Of a DNA stretch of 64,000 bases, positions 1-11,711 are shown in pieces; within the stretch, counting starts at the first letter, position 1, and every line of letters starts with the position of its first letter. This DNA is from Artocarpus heterophyllus (lineage: Eukaryota; Streptophyta; Magnoliopsida; Rosales; Moraceae), in contig CM046342.1 of the NCBI GenBank assembly GCA_025403435.1, forward strand, positions 18,375,596 to 18,439,595, given 5' to 3'. Made by a program: the position numbers and the translations under genes. Below the pieces are notes generated by a model, which made no database searches, was not told where the DNA came from, and was given only the letters and a program-made list of their open reading frames with translations.

Positions 1-2050
1 ACATTGGGTATCGAAGATGAGAAAATCCACAGGGTAATAGAACTTATTGATTTGCAACAAATGTCTTCCACTATCCCTCATGGTTTGTTAATGGATCTAT
101 CAGCAAGTTGCGAGATCATAAATGTGGGCTTAATCCCTCCAAGTCCTAGTTACAAGTAAACCAAATAGGGCATGAGGTTAAAGCTTGCTCCTATCTCTAA
201 CAAAGCTTGTGTGAATTCATAGGTTCCAATGTGATATGAGATTGTGGGATATCAAAGAGCCTTGTATTTGAGCGGTGCTTTTTATTCAAGTACTGCACTT
301 ACCTGTTCGGTCAAAAATGTAGTCTTTTTCACATGGTGTTTCCTTTTCATGGTTCACTGGCATTTGATAACCTTGGCATAAGTTGACACTTGTTTGATTA
401 TATGCAACAAAGAAAGGTTGATTTGAACTTGCTTTAGATGTTCCAAGACTTCTTCATGATTTTCTGACATTTTCCCAACAGGTCAAAAAGCTTAGGGGAA
501 AGGGCTTTTACGAAAAGCTTGGTCACTTCTTCTTTTTGTGAAACTTCTTCCTAACTAATCATGTCTGCTGTGCTTGCTGATAGAGTGTTTGGTGTTGTAC
601 AGTTGCGAGTTTTGACATAATTCACCTCTTTGATGTTATCCACTTCACATTCAGAGGTTTGTGCTATGTGTTGCCCTCTTGGATTAGGTTGAGGTTGAGA
701 CAAATTTATCATGTTCCTGAATAGCTAAGGATCCAGTTGATTTCGTGATTTGGCTCTTGAAGTCTTTACTTTCTTCCACCAGTTGTGTGAGAACAACTTC
801 TACTTTTTGATTTGTCTTGGTTCAATAAATGCATGCAAAATATCCTCGAGAGGTTTACTTGGTAGCTGTGGATTATGCTAAGGAGCAGCATATTCCCTCT
901 ATGGATGCACTTGTTGATCATTTCTCCATTGATTTCTAGATAATTGTGCTTGATTTCAATTCCTCCAACTGAAGTTCGAATGGTTTCTCCAACTAGGATT
1001 GTAGGTTTCTAAGTAGGGTATAAAAGATTTGGTATACGTGTCTAAGGCATTACATTGTTCCTCATACACTCTTTTCATCTCACTATAAGTGGGACATTCT
1101 TATGGTTGATAGTCTGCCCCTCTACACATGAAGCATGTACCATAGGAATCAAATCTTATAGCTGTGTGGGTTCCTCTACCATCTTTTGCTTTGAGGGCCT
1201 CAATTTGTCTAGTGAGATTCTCAACTTAAACTTTGAGGTTATCTTCTTCCCTTAATTGGTAAACTCTAGCTAGTAGATACCTATTAGTGCTTTCAGTAGC
1301 ATTTGGTCCAGTCTAAGTGTGAGCTTTTTCTGCAAAGTTATACAGGTATTCGATAGCTTTGTCGAGGTCTTTATGTAGGAACTCTTCGTTCCACATTATT
1401 TCCACAAATTGATGCTCTCAACTTGTGAGTCCATTGTAGAAGTAGCTAATAAAGCGCCAACTCTTGTATCCATGGTGAAGACACTAGTTTAACAAATCCT
1501 TAAATCTTTCCCAAACTTGATAGAGTGTTTCACTATCTTTTTGAGAAAAAAGTTGTGATTTATTGTTTGAGATTATTGGTATTATGATGTGGGAAGTACT
1601 TGTTGAAGAATGCAGTTTCCATTTCTTCTCATGATCTAAAGGATCGAGGTCTTAAAAAATAGAGCCAGCTTTTGGCTTTATCCTTTAAAGAGAAAGGAAA
1701 GAATTTCAATTTGATGAAATTAGCAGCATCAATATGATTGTGGAAAATGGCTACTGCCTCCTTGAATTCATGAATATGCATATAAAGATTTTCACTTTTC
1801 TAACTTGTGAAAAGTTGGCAAAGGTTGAATCATGCCTAGCTTAAATTCCTATCATGGCATATTTGAAGAAAACATAATACATGATGGAGTACGAGTACGA
1901 GATGTATGCAAGTAATCTTTCAACACCCTTTTGAGATTCTCCTCACATTATGCCATTGTTAATGGATTTGGAAGTGTAGTTGTTGGTGGCGTAATTGGAG
2001 AATCTGGAGGAGAGTGTGACGATTCTTCACTAGGGTTTCCTAAATTTGAA
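1..2050 (-). pseudogene. Athila-like gag-protease remnant, left-truncated by window
   Basis: Read on the minus strand, this stretch carries decayed Ty3/gypsy gag and protease coding sequence. Around 1650-1760 it reads as the gag capsid core (residues like AANFIKLKFFPFSLKDKAK), around 1430-1530 as the ETLYQVWERFKDLL gag motif followed by YFYNGL, and at about 1-130 as the protease-flanking LADRSI and YYPVDFLIFDTQ motifs. The frame changes several times and stops are frequent, so it is dead. The order protease, gag, PBS, LTR going rightward fits one minus-strand element whose pol lies left of the window. It resembles the full-length Athila element at 4.88-16.84 kb in domain order but is a different, more decayed copy. 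The lineage is inferred from gag motifs and the tRNA-Asp PBS; no search was run. Confidence 0.75.
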
Positions 2051-2821
2051 GCTTTAGTAAATCACCCTAGTTCGTCTCTTTGTCGATGCATTAACTGGAT
2101 GTGTTTTCTTTTGGTTTTTTTTTTTAATTTTTTTCAAAACAAAAAAGACAAAATGTTTAGCTTTTCTTTATTCAGGATGAATAAAGTAGTGACTGAAAAA
2201 CATTTGTCTTGTTAGTTTTTGTAGGAATTTAGAATTATGTCCTTTTAAAATGTTTCTAGGAAAGATTGGTGGGCCAAGGCCTCCTCTAAAACCAATCTCT
2301 TAGTCAAAACAACGTTCTCAGAATGACTGGTGTCGGGAGAATTTTCAAAAGTAACTAGTTATGGGATCTAAAACAGTGGCCAACCCTCAGATAGAGCTTC
2401 CTTAAAGTATACTCTTCCACAAAACCACAATTTATTATTATTTTTTTCAAGTTTTATGAAAAACCTAAATCTAAAGTTTTATGGAATTTTATTTCTAAGT
2501 TCAAAAATCTAAATCTAAACCTAAAATTGACAACCAACTAAATTACAAAACCTAAGTAAAGCTCTAGAATAGTGCAAAAATTATTTACAAAATAAAGCAT
2601 AAAATTTTAAAAAAAGCTATAATAAGTTTTTTAATAATATATTTTTTTATTTTTTGAATAGTGAACTGTTGGTGAATAGTGACCAACGACAATGGTAACT
2701 TATTTAACTAAATGATTAGCCTACAAATTAAAATGATTATAATTACAATATTTACACGGTAAGGATATATTACGTACTTATTGTTGTGTTTAATCTAACA
2801 ATTTGATGCAAATGCAACACC
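2051..2821 (-). other. Leader region between PBS and gag of the minus-strand Athila-like element
   Basis: This AT-rich stretch between the PBS and the recognisable gag remnant holds no convincing ORF. It contains T and A homopolymer runs near 2110-2140 and 2440. By position it is the 5' leader, and perhaps the eroded gag N-terminus, of the minus-strand element. Confidence 0.4.
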
Positions 2822-2839
2822 TCCCTAGCAACAGCGCCA
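2822..2839 (-). other. Retrotransposon primer-binding site (tRNA-Asp type)
   Basis: The minus strand reads TGGCGCTGTTGCTAGGGA. It matches the complement of the 3' end of plant tRNA-Asp (TGGCGCCGTTGCCGGGGA) with three mismatches, two of them C-to-T type. It lies 6 bases from the inferred LTR end, as expected for minus-strand DNA priming. Confidence 0.75.
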
Positions 2840-2845
2840 AAATTT

Positions 2846-3868
2846 TGATATGTAGCATAAAATTGTATCTCAATACGTGGCCGTTTGTAGTACAATAAGG
2901 ATGATCATATCTACAAGGAGGTGGAGATTTGAGAGATTGATAAATTTACGTTTTGAAAAGGTAAGGGATATATTTTTTAAGATGCAAAATTTAAAAGAAA
3001 GCAAATATTTTTAACAAATTTTAAATAAGATTTTAAAACATAAAATTAAAACGGTAAAGCTTCGAGAATCTTTTGTATGTTTCGTAACTCGTATAGAATT
3101 TAACTCTAATTATAAATTTTCCAAAATATTTAGATTGTTTAATCTTTTTTCCTTAATAACAAACACATTTACTATTTCCATAAGTCAACTGAATACGACA
3201 ATATAGCAAACTATAATGCAATAAGGATTTTCCTATAAAAAGTAGCAAAATAATCATTTCTCACTAGGGATTTGGTGTACTAATTATATCAATTATAACT
3301 ATTGTCACTACAGTAATAATTATCATAATTTTAATATAGAAAAGTTATTGGCAAACTAAAATTATTATATTTAAATGGAACAAATTTTTACGTTAATTTT
3401 GGTAGAGCTTTGTCTTATTAAATACCTAAGATTGAAAGTATAACAAGTCATACTGCAGAAAAAGGCACTTCATAAAATTGTGCATTATTTTAATATTAAT
3501 TATGCAACACAATTGTATTACATAAAGAAAACATGACTAAATCCATGTAAGAATTGGGCGCATAACAATATTAACAATAATTTATTCCATGAAAATATAA
3601 ACATTATAACACAAATATAGAGTTAAATCCATACCAAAATACTATATATACATGATCGTCTCTCTACCTCAATAGATTCTCTACTCTAATTTAAACATTA
3701 TTTTAATTTTTTTTAATCTTCTAGGAATGGGGTGTTAGCAATGGAGGTTTTAGCTTCCTTTAATATGTAGATGTTAGCACTGTGAGGTACTAGGGCAGAG
3801 ACAGTTTTCTTTAGAGCAAGTAAGTTATTATTATTATTATTATTTTCTTCTTTTTTTCACACGCTTCA
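2846..3868 (-). repeat. LTR of Athila-like element, inverted relative to copy at 42.9 kb
   Basis: The region reads on the minus strand as the 5' LTR of the element whose PBS lies at 2822-2839. Its sequence is recognisably the reverse complement of 42944-44050: both contain, in order, a GAAAA/ATAAT-rich start, a TAGAGAnTCT..GAGGnAGA block, a block reading TGG-ATTT-AACTC, and a final TACTACAAACG. The outer boundary near 3868 is set only by comparison with the other copy, where a polypurine tract precedes it, and is approximate. Confidence 0.6.
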
Positions 3869-4594
3869 TCCTTCTTTAGGATGCGAATCTTGGTTCGAGA
3901 TCCAATATAACACGGAGTAGGGAAGCACGAATGTGATGCAATCTAGAGCATTGAAGGAGCAGACTGAAGACTAATCCAAAGGCTGCAGTGAGTGGAGCAT
4001 GACTCGCTGATGAAGACCATTGGATAGTCTTGGTACTTAGATCTAATGGCTTGAAAAACGCGCTCACGTGGAGAACATTGCACCGGATTAGAACATGCAA
4101 AACATACAAATAAAATTCTAAAATTATGGGCTTTAATGGTTTTGCACAGATATAATATTTAAGACTCAAAAATATTTTTAGAAATTACTCAAAATATATA
4201 AAAATATATTTAAAGACTAAAATCATATTTTACAATATATTAAGATTAAAAAAAATTACAAAAGGTAATTTTTATGGGTTTAATTATTTTCAAACTAATT
4301 ATTTCCTAAACACACAAAAATGACTTTAAAAATTTTCAAAAATATTCTTAAACATAAAAACACACGAAACACATAGTCAAACTTATTTTCACACTAAGAC
4401 ACTAAAATATTATTTAACACTAAAATGCTATTAATTAGAGGATTTAATGAGAAATAAGAACGATAATGAATAATTTTAGCCTTATACAATGCACACTTTT
4501 ATAGTCTCATCAAGTAACTTTTAAAGGCCTCACATCTCAAGCCCGTACCAGGGCCCAAGAATTTTGTGTTTACTAAGGCATCAAAGTAGTTAAT
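3869..4594. other. Flank of the decayed Athila LTR; no gene seen
   Basis: This AT-rich stretch contains a more GC-balanced block at 3880-4090 that may be further LTR or host sequence. A 97-codon minus-strand open frame here (3876-4169) has no recognisable motif. Nothing else is supported. Confidence 0.3.
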
Positions 4595-4877
4595 TATTCT
4601 ACTTGTAACCACTTTATTTGTGCTTTGTATTACGTTTCTAAATATTTTATTCGTTATACAACGTTATACAATGTCTGACTCTATATATAGGAATTTTCCC
4701 ATCACATCTATACATCAATCAACATCTATATATCAATCAATGTAATTCATTATTTAATGTTATTCTATTTGCCAACTTCACTGAACGAACAAAAGCTATT
4801 TTATTTACGTATGCAATGATCGATCTTATTTATGTTCCATATTAGGATATGAATTATTAAACCGCATTCAGCCAATA
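4595..4877. repeat. Left copy of a diverged direct repeat split by the Athila insertion
   Basis: The block resembles 16984-17240 in the same orientation. Shared landmarks in order are CTACTTGTA, a TTTGT-TTGTATTA block, TAAATATTTTATT, a run of TACATAT..CAATC, and ATC/GATCTTATTTATG. A further block at 16870-16970 resembles 17230-17340. Without the retrotransposon, the left flank plus the start of the right flank would form one unit followed by a second diverged unit of about 360 bp. The function is unknown. Confidence 0.5.
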
Positions 4878-5069
4878 CACATTGATAAGTTAGTTTTAGG
4901 CAAATTAATTAGAGGATTTTTACTTAATATTTTTGTTAGTTTTGAGCAATTTATAAGGATTTGATAGCGTTCTGTGTTATTTTGTAGGTTTTGAGGAAAA
5001 AAGATACATGATAGCAAAGTGCAGGACAAAGCAGATAGAAAATGAGCAAAATTGGACTCGGGATGAAAA

Positions 5070-5335
5070 TAGAGCCTAGACGTCAGCTTATGGGCGCCTA
5101 GGCATTCATACAAATGAGGTTCCATACAAAAACCCAAGAGCAAAGCGCCTAGGCGCCATTCTAGGAACAAAAACACGAGAGCAGAGCGCCTTATGGCGCC
5201 TAGGCTCCATTCTATGAAGGAGGTTGAGCAACACTACGGCGCCTAGGTGCCACAATCCTGGCGCCAGTTCAAAAAAAGGTATATGGGTTTGTGTAGCGCT
5301 TAGGCGCTACAATCCTAGCGCCTAGACGCCATTGC
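5070..5335 (+). promoter_or_regulatory. Cluster of GCGCCTAGGCGC palindromic modules in U3
   Basis: Perfect or near-perfect copies of the self-complementary core GCGCCTAGGCGC recur here, for example at 5145-5157, alternating with degenerate forms such as GGCGCCTAGGTGCC. They lie directly upstream of the TATA box. A regulatory or hairpin role is inferred from position and symmetry only. Confidence 0.5.
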
Positions 5336-5394
5336 GATCCCAATTCAAATTTTAGTGTAATTTTGTTCTAAAATTGTCCTTTCAAACCCTAGCC

Positions 5395-5402
5395 TATAAA
5401 TA
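5395..5402 (+). promoter_or_regulatory. LTR TATA box (5' LTR)
   Basis: TATAAATA follows an ACCCTAGCC block and is conserved in the 3' LTR at 15938-15945. It is the likely core promoter for the genomic RNA. Confidence 0.7.
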
Positions 5403-6302
5403 GAACATTATAGAGGGTTGAAGCATGAATTTTGACAAAGAGAAACTGTAGAAAAGAAGGGAGAGGACTCATTACTTTGAAGAAGAAGATCGGTGCAACC
5501 TGAAGACAGAATCCATCTTCCCATCCAAACATACAATTCTTTTCTTCTACTCTTCATGTTTAAGGGATTGTTTAGGATGATTTTTAGTTTCATTATGAAC
5601 TAATTTTCTTTGTTCTAGGGCTACGATATAATTGGATTATGAATGTTCAATTTTATTTAATTTAATTTAATTCGATGTTTATTCATTATCTATGCTGAGT
5701 ATTTGATCTAATCTTAATGCTTGTAAGAGTTTGAGCACCTTTTGCATGATTTGTGATTTAATTTAAGGCTAAAAAGCGATAATTAAATTAGACCATGATT
5801 GAATGCCATGAGATCATCATAGGATAGAGATATCTATGAGACTTGTTAACATTATGAATTTCTTATTCGTAATGAATCTTGGTAAGTTTAGAGTTTCCAC
5901 AGAGATGTAAGAAATTTGCTAACTGGGATAAATTATTCATGTATAAGAAAGATTAATGACTACCTAAGAGAAATTCGTTATCAGCATAGGAATAAATGTC
6001 AATTGATTAAATTAGATAAAGTAGATATAATTAATCCGGTGAGTCGAAAACCCTAAAAGTCTTAATATATTGATTTCTCATATGTTAAAGTTGCAATTTC
6101 TCAATTTTTATTAATTTAGTTTGTCTTATTTTTACCATTTTATCATTCCATTGTTTCCTATATCTCAGTTGTTCAAATAAAATTAGAGTTAGAGTAATTT
6201 GGTACTTAGTGACAGTTAGTCCTTGAGGGAACGATCTCTACTCTCACTTTATTACTTGTTAATGATACATGCACTTACGTTAAAAAATCCACAACAAGTT
6301 TT

Positions 6303-6320
6303 TGGCATCGTTGCTGGGGA
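6303..6320 (+). other. Primer-binding site (tRNA-Asp type)
   Basis: TGGCATCGTTGCTGGGGA lies six bases after the 5' LTR. It is complementary to the 3' end of plant tRNA-Asp (ideal TGGCGCCGTTGCCGGGGA) with two mismatches, both of the transition type expected from cytosine deamination. Confidence 0.85.
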
Positions 6321-6438
6321 CTATTTGGTTTTCATTAATATCAAATAAAATAACTCTAGTTTTGCTTTGGATTTGTCTTTCAATTTTATTAATTATAGTT
6401 GTTTGTAGTTCTTTATCGTAGGAATTCTATCTAGGTGC

Positions 6439-8171
6439 ATGCGAAGGTCTGGGAGCAGTGACTTATTTCCTCTTGATTTTAAGATAGAACATACTTGTTG
6501 GAGGAATAGGAAGGAGAGAAGATAAGCTCTCAATTAGTTGCAAGACACTATCGCTGATCCGAATGAAGTTCGAAATGAGGCCCATCCACCAATGGGCTTA
6601 AGGGACTATGCATTACCAACTGCGACGGGTATCCAACCGGTCATGAGAAGGCCAGCTATTGGAGCTAATAACTTTGAGTTGAAGCCAGTGACTTTGTAGA
6701 TGATTCAAGGAATCCAATTTACTAGATTGCCCACCAAAGTTCCCAGTGCTCACATTGCAAATTTTTTGGAAATTTGTGATACTATCAAGTATAATGGTGT
6801 TTCTGATGATGCCATTCGCCTTTGGTTGTTCCCTTTCTTTTTAAGCGATCAAGCAAAAAGTTGGTTGAATTCTTTACTTGCAGATTCTATCACCACCTGG
6901 GAAGATTTGGTTCGCAAGTTTTTGGCCAAATTCTTTCCTCTTGCAAAAACAGCAGAGATGCGGATTAAGATCAACAATTTCACTCAATATGAAGGCGAGA
7001 CTTTATATGATGCTTGGGAGAGGTATAAAGAGCTATTAAGGAAGTGTCCCAATCATGGCTGCCTAAGTGGATACAAGTCCACAATTTTTACAATGGGTTG
7101 ACAGGTAACACCAGAACTCTAATTGATGCATCTGTTGGGGGAGCATTTATGAAGAAAAATGAGGATGAAGCATATGAGTTGCTGGAGGATATGGCCACCA
7201 ATAACTTTTAGTGGCCAAGTGACAGGTCAATGACAAGGAGAGTAGTTGGTGTTTATGAAGCTGAAGCTTTATCTGCGTTGACTGCTCAAGTTGCAGCTCT
7301 TACTAAGCAATTCCAGAACAACCAATTGGCAGTCAATGCCATTTAGACTCCTCAGTTTATGTGTGATTTTTGTCAGGGCAACCATCCTAGTGAAGAATGT
7401 CAGCTGGGAAATCTGTTTCAACAACCTCAAGCATAACAGACACAGTTTGTTGGAAACTATAACAGACAGCAGAACAACTCATACTCCAATACATACAATC
7501 CAGGATGGCGTAATCACCTAAACTTTTCATGGAGAAATAGTCAAAATATAGGGCAGTCTCAACAAGGATTTCAACCACAAGAGAAGAAGACTGATTTAGA
7601 AGCCGCTTTGCTCCAGTTGACTAACAACATCGACAAGTTTATGACTGAGACAAGGACCAACTTTCAAAATCAAGCTGCTCAAATCCGAAATCTGGAAGCT
7701 CAAATTGGTCAATTAGCTAACATGTATGGTGGTTAACAACAAGATAATTTGCCTCACAACATGGAAGTGAATCCTAAAGAACAATGCAAGGCAATCGCTT
7801 TGAGAAGCGTAAAAGAATTGGAGATGCCTTCAAGTGGTGAAAAGTCCAAAAGGATTGATCAAGAATAGGATGAAGTCATGTCTAAAGTTCAACCAGTACC
7901 TCCTCAGCAGCCAGAAGTGAGTATTCCTTTCCCTCAGTGCCTCAAGAAGAGCAAATTAGATAAACAATTTGCTAAATTCCTTGATGTTTTAAAGAAGCTC
8001 CACATTAACATTCCTTTCGTTGATGCGCTCGAACAAATGCCAAGCTATGTGAAGTTCATGAAAGACATCCTATGTAACAAGAGGAAGTTGGAGGAGTATG
8101 AAACTGTTGTACTTACTGAAGAGTGCAGTGCTATCATCCAGAGAAAGTTGCCTCAAAAGATCAAAGATCCA
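6439..8171 (+). pseudogene. gag: Athila gag, broken
   Basis: This encodes the capsid/nucleocapsid polyprotein that would package the element RNA. A plausible start ATG at 6439 opens a frame that carries the capsid core from about 6680 (HIANFLEICD, AKSWLNSL, ITTWEDL, ETLYDAWERYKELL). A single-base deletion near 7058 shifts the frame; the frame after it runs to the end of pol. A zinc knuckle of the form C-x2-C-x3-H-x4-C (CDFC..H..C) lies near 7360-7400, the spacing I expect for this lineage. In-frame stops are at 6523, 6535, 6697, 7209, 7344, 7434, 7734 and 7866. Each is where a Gln codon fits the flanking motif. A Gln/Asn-rich linker and a conserved KSKLDKQFAKFLDVLKKLHI block follow the knuckle. 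Confidence 0.88.
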
Positions 8172-8924
8172 TGAAGCTTTACTATTCCATGTGCCATTGG
8201 GAATTCTATATTTGAGAAGGCATTATGCAATCTTGGTGCAAGCATTAATTTAATGACTTTGTATATTTTCAAAAAGCTTGGATTAGGTGAGGCTAGACCT
8301 ACTGCTATTTCTTTGTAGTTGGTTGATAGGTCCATTAAGCATCCAAGGGGAGTCATTGAAGATGTTCTCATCAAGGTAGACAGGTTTATATTTCCAATAG
8401 ATTTTGTGGTGCTAGATATGGAAAAAGACAAGGAGATCCCTATCATATTGGGAAGGCCTTTCTTAGCAACCGGACGGGTGCTCATTGATGTTCAAAAGGG
8501 AGAATTAAGGCTTCGGGTACAGGAAGAAGAAGTGACTTTTAATGTCTTAAAGGCTATAAAGTACCCGGGAGCTAGTGATAGTTGCTTTTGCATCCATGCA
8601 TTAGATACATTAGTCTCTCAACACTTTAACAAACCAGAAGGCCCTTTGGAAGCAAGCTTGACTCATCCCACTCCATCTACTCTTGAAGATAAGGATATCA
8701 TGGAGATTGTTAATTGGATGGATTCTTTTGGCCCCAACAATCGGAGGTATTTTGAACCTTTGGGACAAGGCCCTTCTCGATCAATTCCTTCAGTTGAGAA
8801 ACCATCTACTCTTGAGCTCAAGTCATTACCGGATCATCTACGATATACATTTCTTAGTGAGTCATCATCTTTACCGGTAATTATTTCTTCTAGCCTTTCT
8901 AATGAAGAAGAAGACAAGTTGTTA
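8172..8924 (+). pseudogene. Athila aspartic protease domain and linker to RT, broken
   Basis: This would mature the Gag-Pol polyprotein. It shows the family motifs in order: a SFTIPC-AIGN block, ALCNLGASINLM (aligning with the usual DLGAS catalytic stretch, with Asn where Asp is usual), LVDRSIKHPRG, and IPIILGRPFLATGR. An intact open stretch runs from 8319 to 8927. Stops at 8172 (most simply a G-to-T change of a Gly codon) and 8316 (C-to-T) break it. The Asn in place of the catalytic Asp suggests loss of activity, although the change could have followed inactivation. Confidence 0.8.
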
Positions 8925-9968
8925 TAGGTGCTTAGAAGATATAAGTCAGCTATTGGGTGGTCCTTAGCAGACATTAAGGGGATAAGTCCAACAATGTGCA
9001 TGCATCGAATCTTAATGGAAGAAAATAGCAAGCCCTCAGTAGAAGCACAGCGGAGACTAAATCCTACCATGAAGGAAGTGGTTCGCAAGGAGGTGTTGAA
9101 GTGGTTAGATGCAGGAGTGATTTACCCGATCTCTGATAGCTCATGGGTTAGCCTAGTGCAAGTAGTGCCAAAAAAGGGTGGTATGACGGTAGTGAAAAAT
9201 GAGAATAATGAGCTAATTCCAACAAGGACCATCACCGAATGGAGGATTTGCATAGACTACCGGAAACTAAACAAAGCTACCCATAAAGATTACTTTCCCT
9301 TACCCTTTGTTGATCAAATGTTGGATCGTCTTGCAGGTCATGCATATTACCGTTTTCTAGATGGCTACTCGGGGTACAACCAAATAGCTATTGCACCAGA
9401 AGAATAAGAGAAGACCACATTCACATGTCCTTATGGTACATTTGCATTCCGTCGGATGCCATTTGGCCTTTGCAATACACCAGCAACCTTCCAAAGATGT
9501 ATGATGGCTATCTTTTCAGACATGTTGGAGCAGATTATAGAAATATTCATGGATTGTTTCTCTGTTTTTGGTGACTCCTTTGATCATTGCCTAACTAATC
9601 TAGAATTGGTTTTGGAGAGATGTGAACAAACCAATCTTGTGCTTAATTAGGATAAGTGCCACTTCATGGTAAAAGAAGGAATTGTCTTGGGCCACTGTGT
9701 TTCATCAAAGGGGATAGAGGTTGACCGAGCGAAGATAGAGACAATTGAGAAGCTACCACCACCAACCTCAGTCAAGGGGATTCGGAGTTTTCTTGGTCAC
9801 GCCGGTTTCTATAGAAGATTCATCAAAGATTTTTCCAAGATCTCGAAGCCTCTTTCGAATCTACTTGTGCAAGGTACTCCTTTTGACTTCAATGAAGAGT
9901 GTGAGAAGGCATTCACCACCCTGAAAGAGAAGCTTGTGTCTGCACCCATTGTTGTAGCTCCAAAATGA
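8925..9968 (+). pseudogene. pol: Athila reverse transcriptase domain, broken
   Basis: This is the RNA- and DNA-dependent DNA polymerase domain of Ty3/gypsy pol. Visible motifs are AIGWSLADIKGISP, VIYPISDSSWVS, VVPKKGG, WRICIDYRKLN, FLDGYSGYNQI, TFAFRRMPFGLCN, then FMDCFSVFG where the family has FMDDFSVFG, and GFYRRFIKDFS. The second Asp of the catalytic pair is Cys, so the polymerase is inactive. Stops at 8925, 9405, 9648 and 9966 split the frame. Each fits a C-to-T or G-to-A change of Gln or Trp codons. No frameshift occurs within the domain. Confidence 0.92.
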
Positions 9969-10340
9969 GAGCTCTCGTTTGAATTGATGTGTAACGCAAG
10001 TGATTATGCAGTAGGAGCAGTTCTAAGACAGCAGAGGAATAAGGTGTTTCATGCTATTTACTATGCTAGCAGGACCCTCAATGATGCTCAACTCAATTAC
10101 GCCACAACAGAAAAGGAATTACTTGCCATTGTCTTCACTTTCGACAAGTTCATATCATACTTAATTGGCAATAAGGTAATAGTCTTTACAGATCATTGTA
10201 CAATTAAATACCTTATGGCTAAGAAGGATGCCAAGCCAAGACTTATCCGGTCGGTTCTCTTACTCCAAGAATTCGATTTGGAGATTAGAGACAATAAGGG
10301 TACAAAAAATCTAGTGGCAAACCATCTCTCAAGACTGGAA
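9969..10340 (+). pseudogene. pol: Athila RNase H domain
   Basis: This domain would degrade the RNA strand during reverse transcription. The sequence shows [12 protein letters not shown] (first Asp), [12 protein letters not shown] (Glu), [13 protein letters not shown] (second Asp) and the ending ANHLSRLE, where the family usually has ADHLSRLE. The last metal-binding Asp is therefore Asn, a G-to-A change. The domain itself has no stop; one stop precedes it at 9966. Confidence 0.9.
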
Positions 10341-11711
10341 CAACCAAAAGAACAAGAGCTGCAACAGCCTTCCCTTGGTGATCAATTTCTAGATGAGCAA
10401 CTCTTTGTCATCACATCCACAAGTTCTCTCCTATGGTATGCAGACTATGTGAATTTTCTTGCAGGAAAGATCATGCCATCAGAACTCTCATATCAACAAA
10501 AGAAGTTCTTGTTTGATGTAAAGCACTACTATTGGGAAGAACTAGTTCTTTACAGGCACTATGCTGATCAAGTGATAAGAAGATGTGTGCCAGAAGATGA
10601 GGTAGAGGAGATCCTGATACATTGCCACACCCTTGAGTGTGGTGGACATTTTGGAGGAAACAGAACGGCAGCTAAGGTGTTGCAATCTAGGTTTTATTGG
10701 CCCACATTGTTCAAAGGTGCTCATGCTTTTGTTACAGCTTGTGATAGATACAAACGATCGGGAAACATTTTAAGAAGGAATGAGATACCCTTGAAGAATA
10801 TTCTAGAAGTGGAGCTTTTTGATGTATGGGGTATCGATTTCATAGGACCGTTTCCCTCATCCTACAACCACAAGTATATCCTCCTTGCAGTGGATTGCGT
10901 GTCGAAGTGGGTGGAAGCAGCTACAACCTAAACCAACGATGGCAAGGTAGTGCTTAATTTTCTCAGGAAACACATCTTTACAAGGTTCTGAACTCCATGA
11001 GCTATCATAAGTGATGAGGGAACACACTTCTGCAATAAGCAATTTGGGGCTCTCTTGTTGAAATATGGAGTCAAGCACCAAACTGCACTTGCTTATCATC
11101 CTCAGACTAATGGGCAAGTAGAGATATGTAATAGAGAGGTGAAGCAGATTCTAGAGAAAATGATTCATATCTCTCACAAGGATTGGTCGAAAAAGTTAGA
11201 TGATGCTTTGTGGGCCTATCGGATTGCATTTAAGACACCCATAGGAATGTTTCCTTATAGGTTGGTCTTTGGGAAGGCTTGCCATCTTCCAGTGGAATTA
11301 GAGCATCGAGCATATTGGGCAATGAAACAGTTGAATATGGACATGCAAGCAACAGGTGAGAAGTGCCTTTTGCAACTTAACGAGATGGATGAGTTCCACA
11401 ATGAAGCGTATGAGAATGCAAAGATCTACAAGGAACAGACCAACGCTTGGCATGATAAGCACATCCAGTGGAAGGAGTTTGTACCTAGACAAAAGGTGCT
11501 ACTATATAATTCTAGGCTTCGACTGTTTCCTGGAAAGCTCAAATCCAAATGGTCGGGCCTGTTTGTAGTCACCAAGGTGTTTCCCTATGGTGCAGTTGAA
11601 CTAAATCATGAAGAGAAAGGAACCTTTAAGGTTAATGGACAACGTTTGAAGCCATATTTTGATGGTGGCATTGATCGCAACAAGTCCATCATCACTCTCA
11701 ACTCACCATAA
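10341..11711 (+). pseudogene. pol: Athila integrase with C-terminal domain, broken
   Basis: This would insert the cDNA into the genome. The zinc-binding part reads [13 protein letters not shown] and then CDRYKRSGN, where CDRC is usual, so one zinc Cys is Tyr (a TGT-to-TAT change). The catalytic core shows [12 protein letters not shown] (Asp), [11 protein letters not shown] (Asp) and [14 protein letters not shown] (Glu). The C-terminal part reads [20 protein letters not shown] and [21 protein letters not shown], typical of the post-core domain. Stops at 10929, 10989 and 10998 interrupt the core. The final 218 codons (11055-11711) are open and end with a natural TAA. Confidence 0.92.

Larger units (their letters stand above)
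4883..6296 (+). repeat. 5' LTR of the Athila-type element
   Basis: This 1414-bp LTR starts TGATAAGTTAG and ends ATCCACAACA. It aligns with 15359-16836 along its whole length. Its 5' part (about 5070-5335) holds a cluster of GCGCCTAGGCGC-like palindromes, followed by a TATA box at 5395-5402. From the TATA box to the end the two LTRs are nearly the same length (902 and 899 bp). The 64-bp total difference therefore lies in the palindrome cluster. Confidence 0.93.

Noticed and set aside
1055..2215. Plus-strand ORFs at 1055-1255 and 1931-2215
   Set aside because: They are shadows of the minus-strand gag remnant and its leader, with no motifs.
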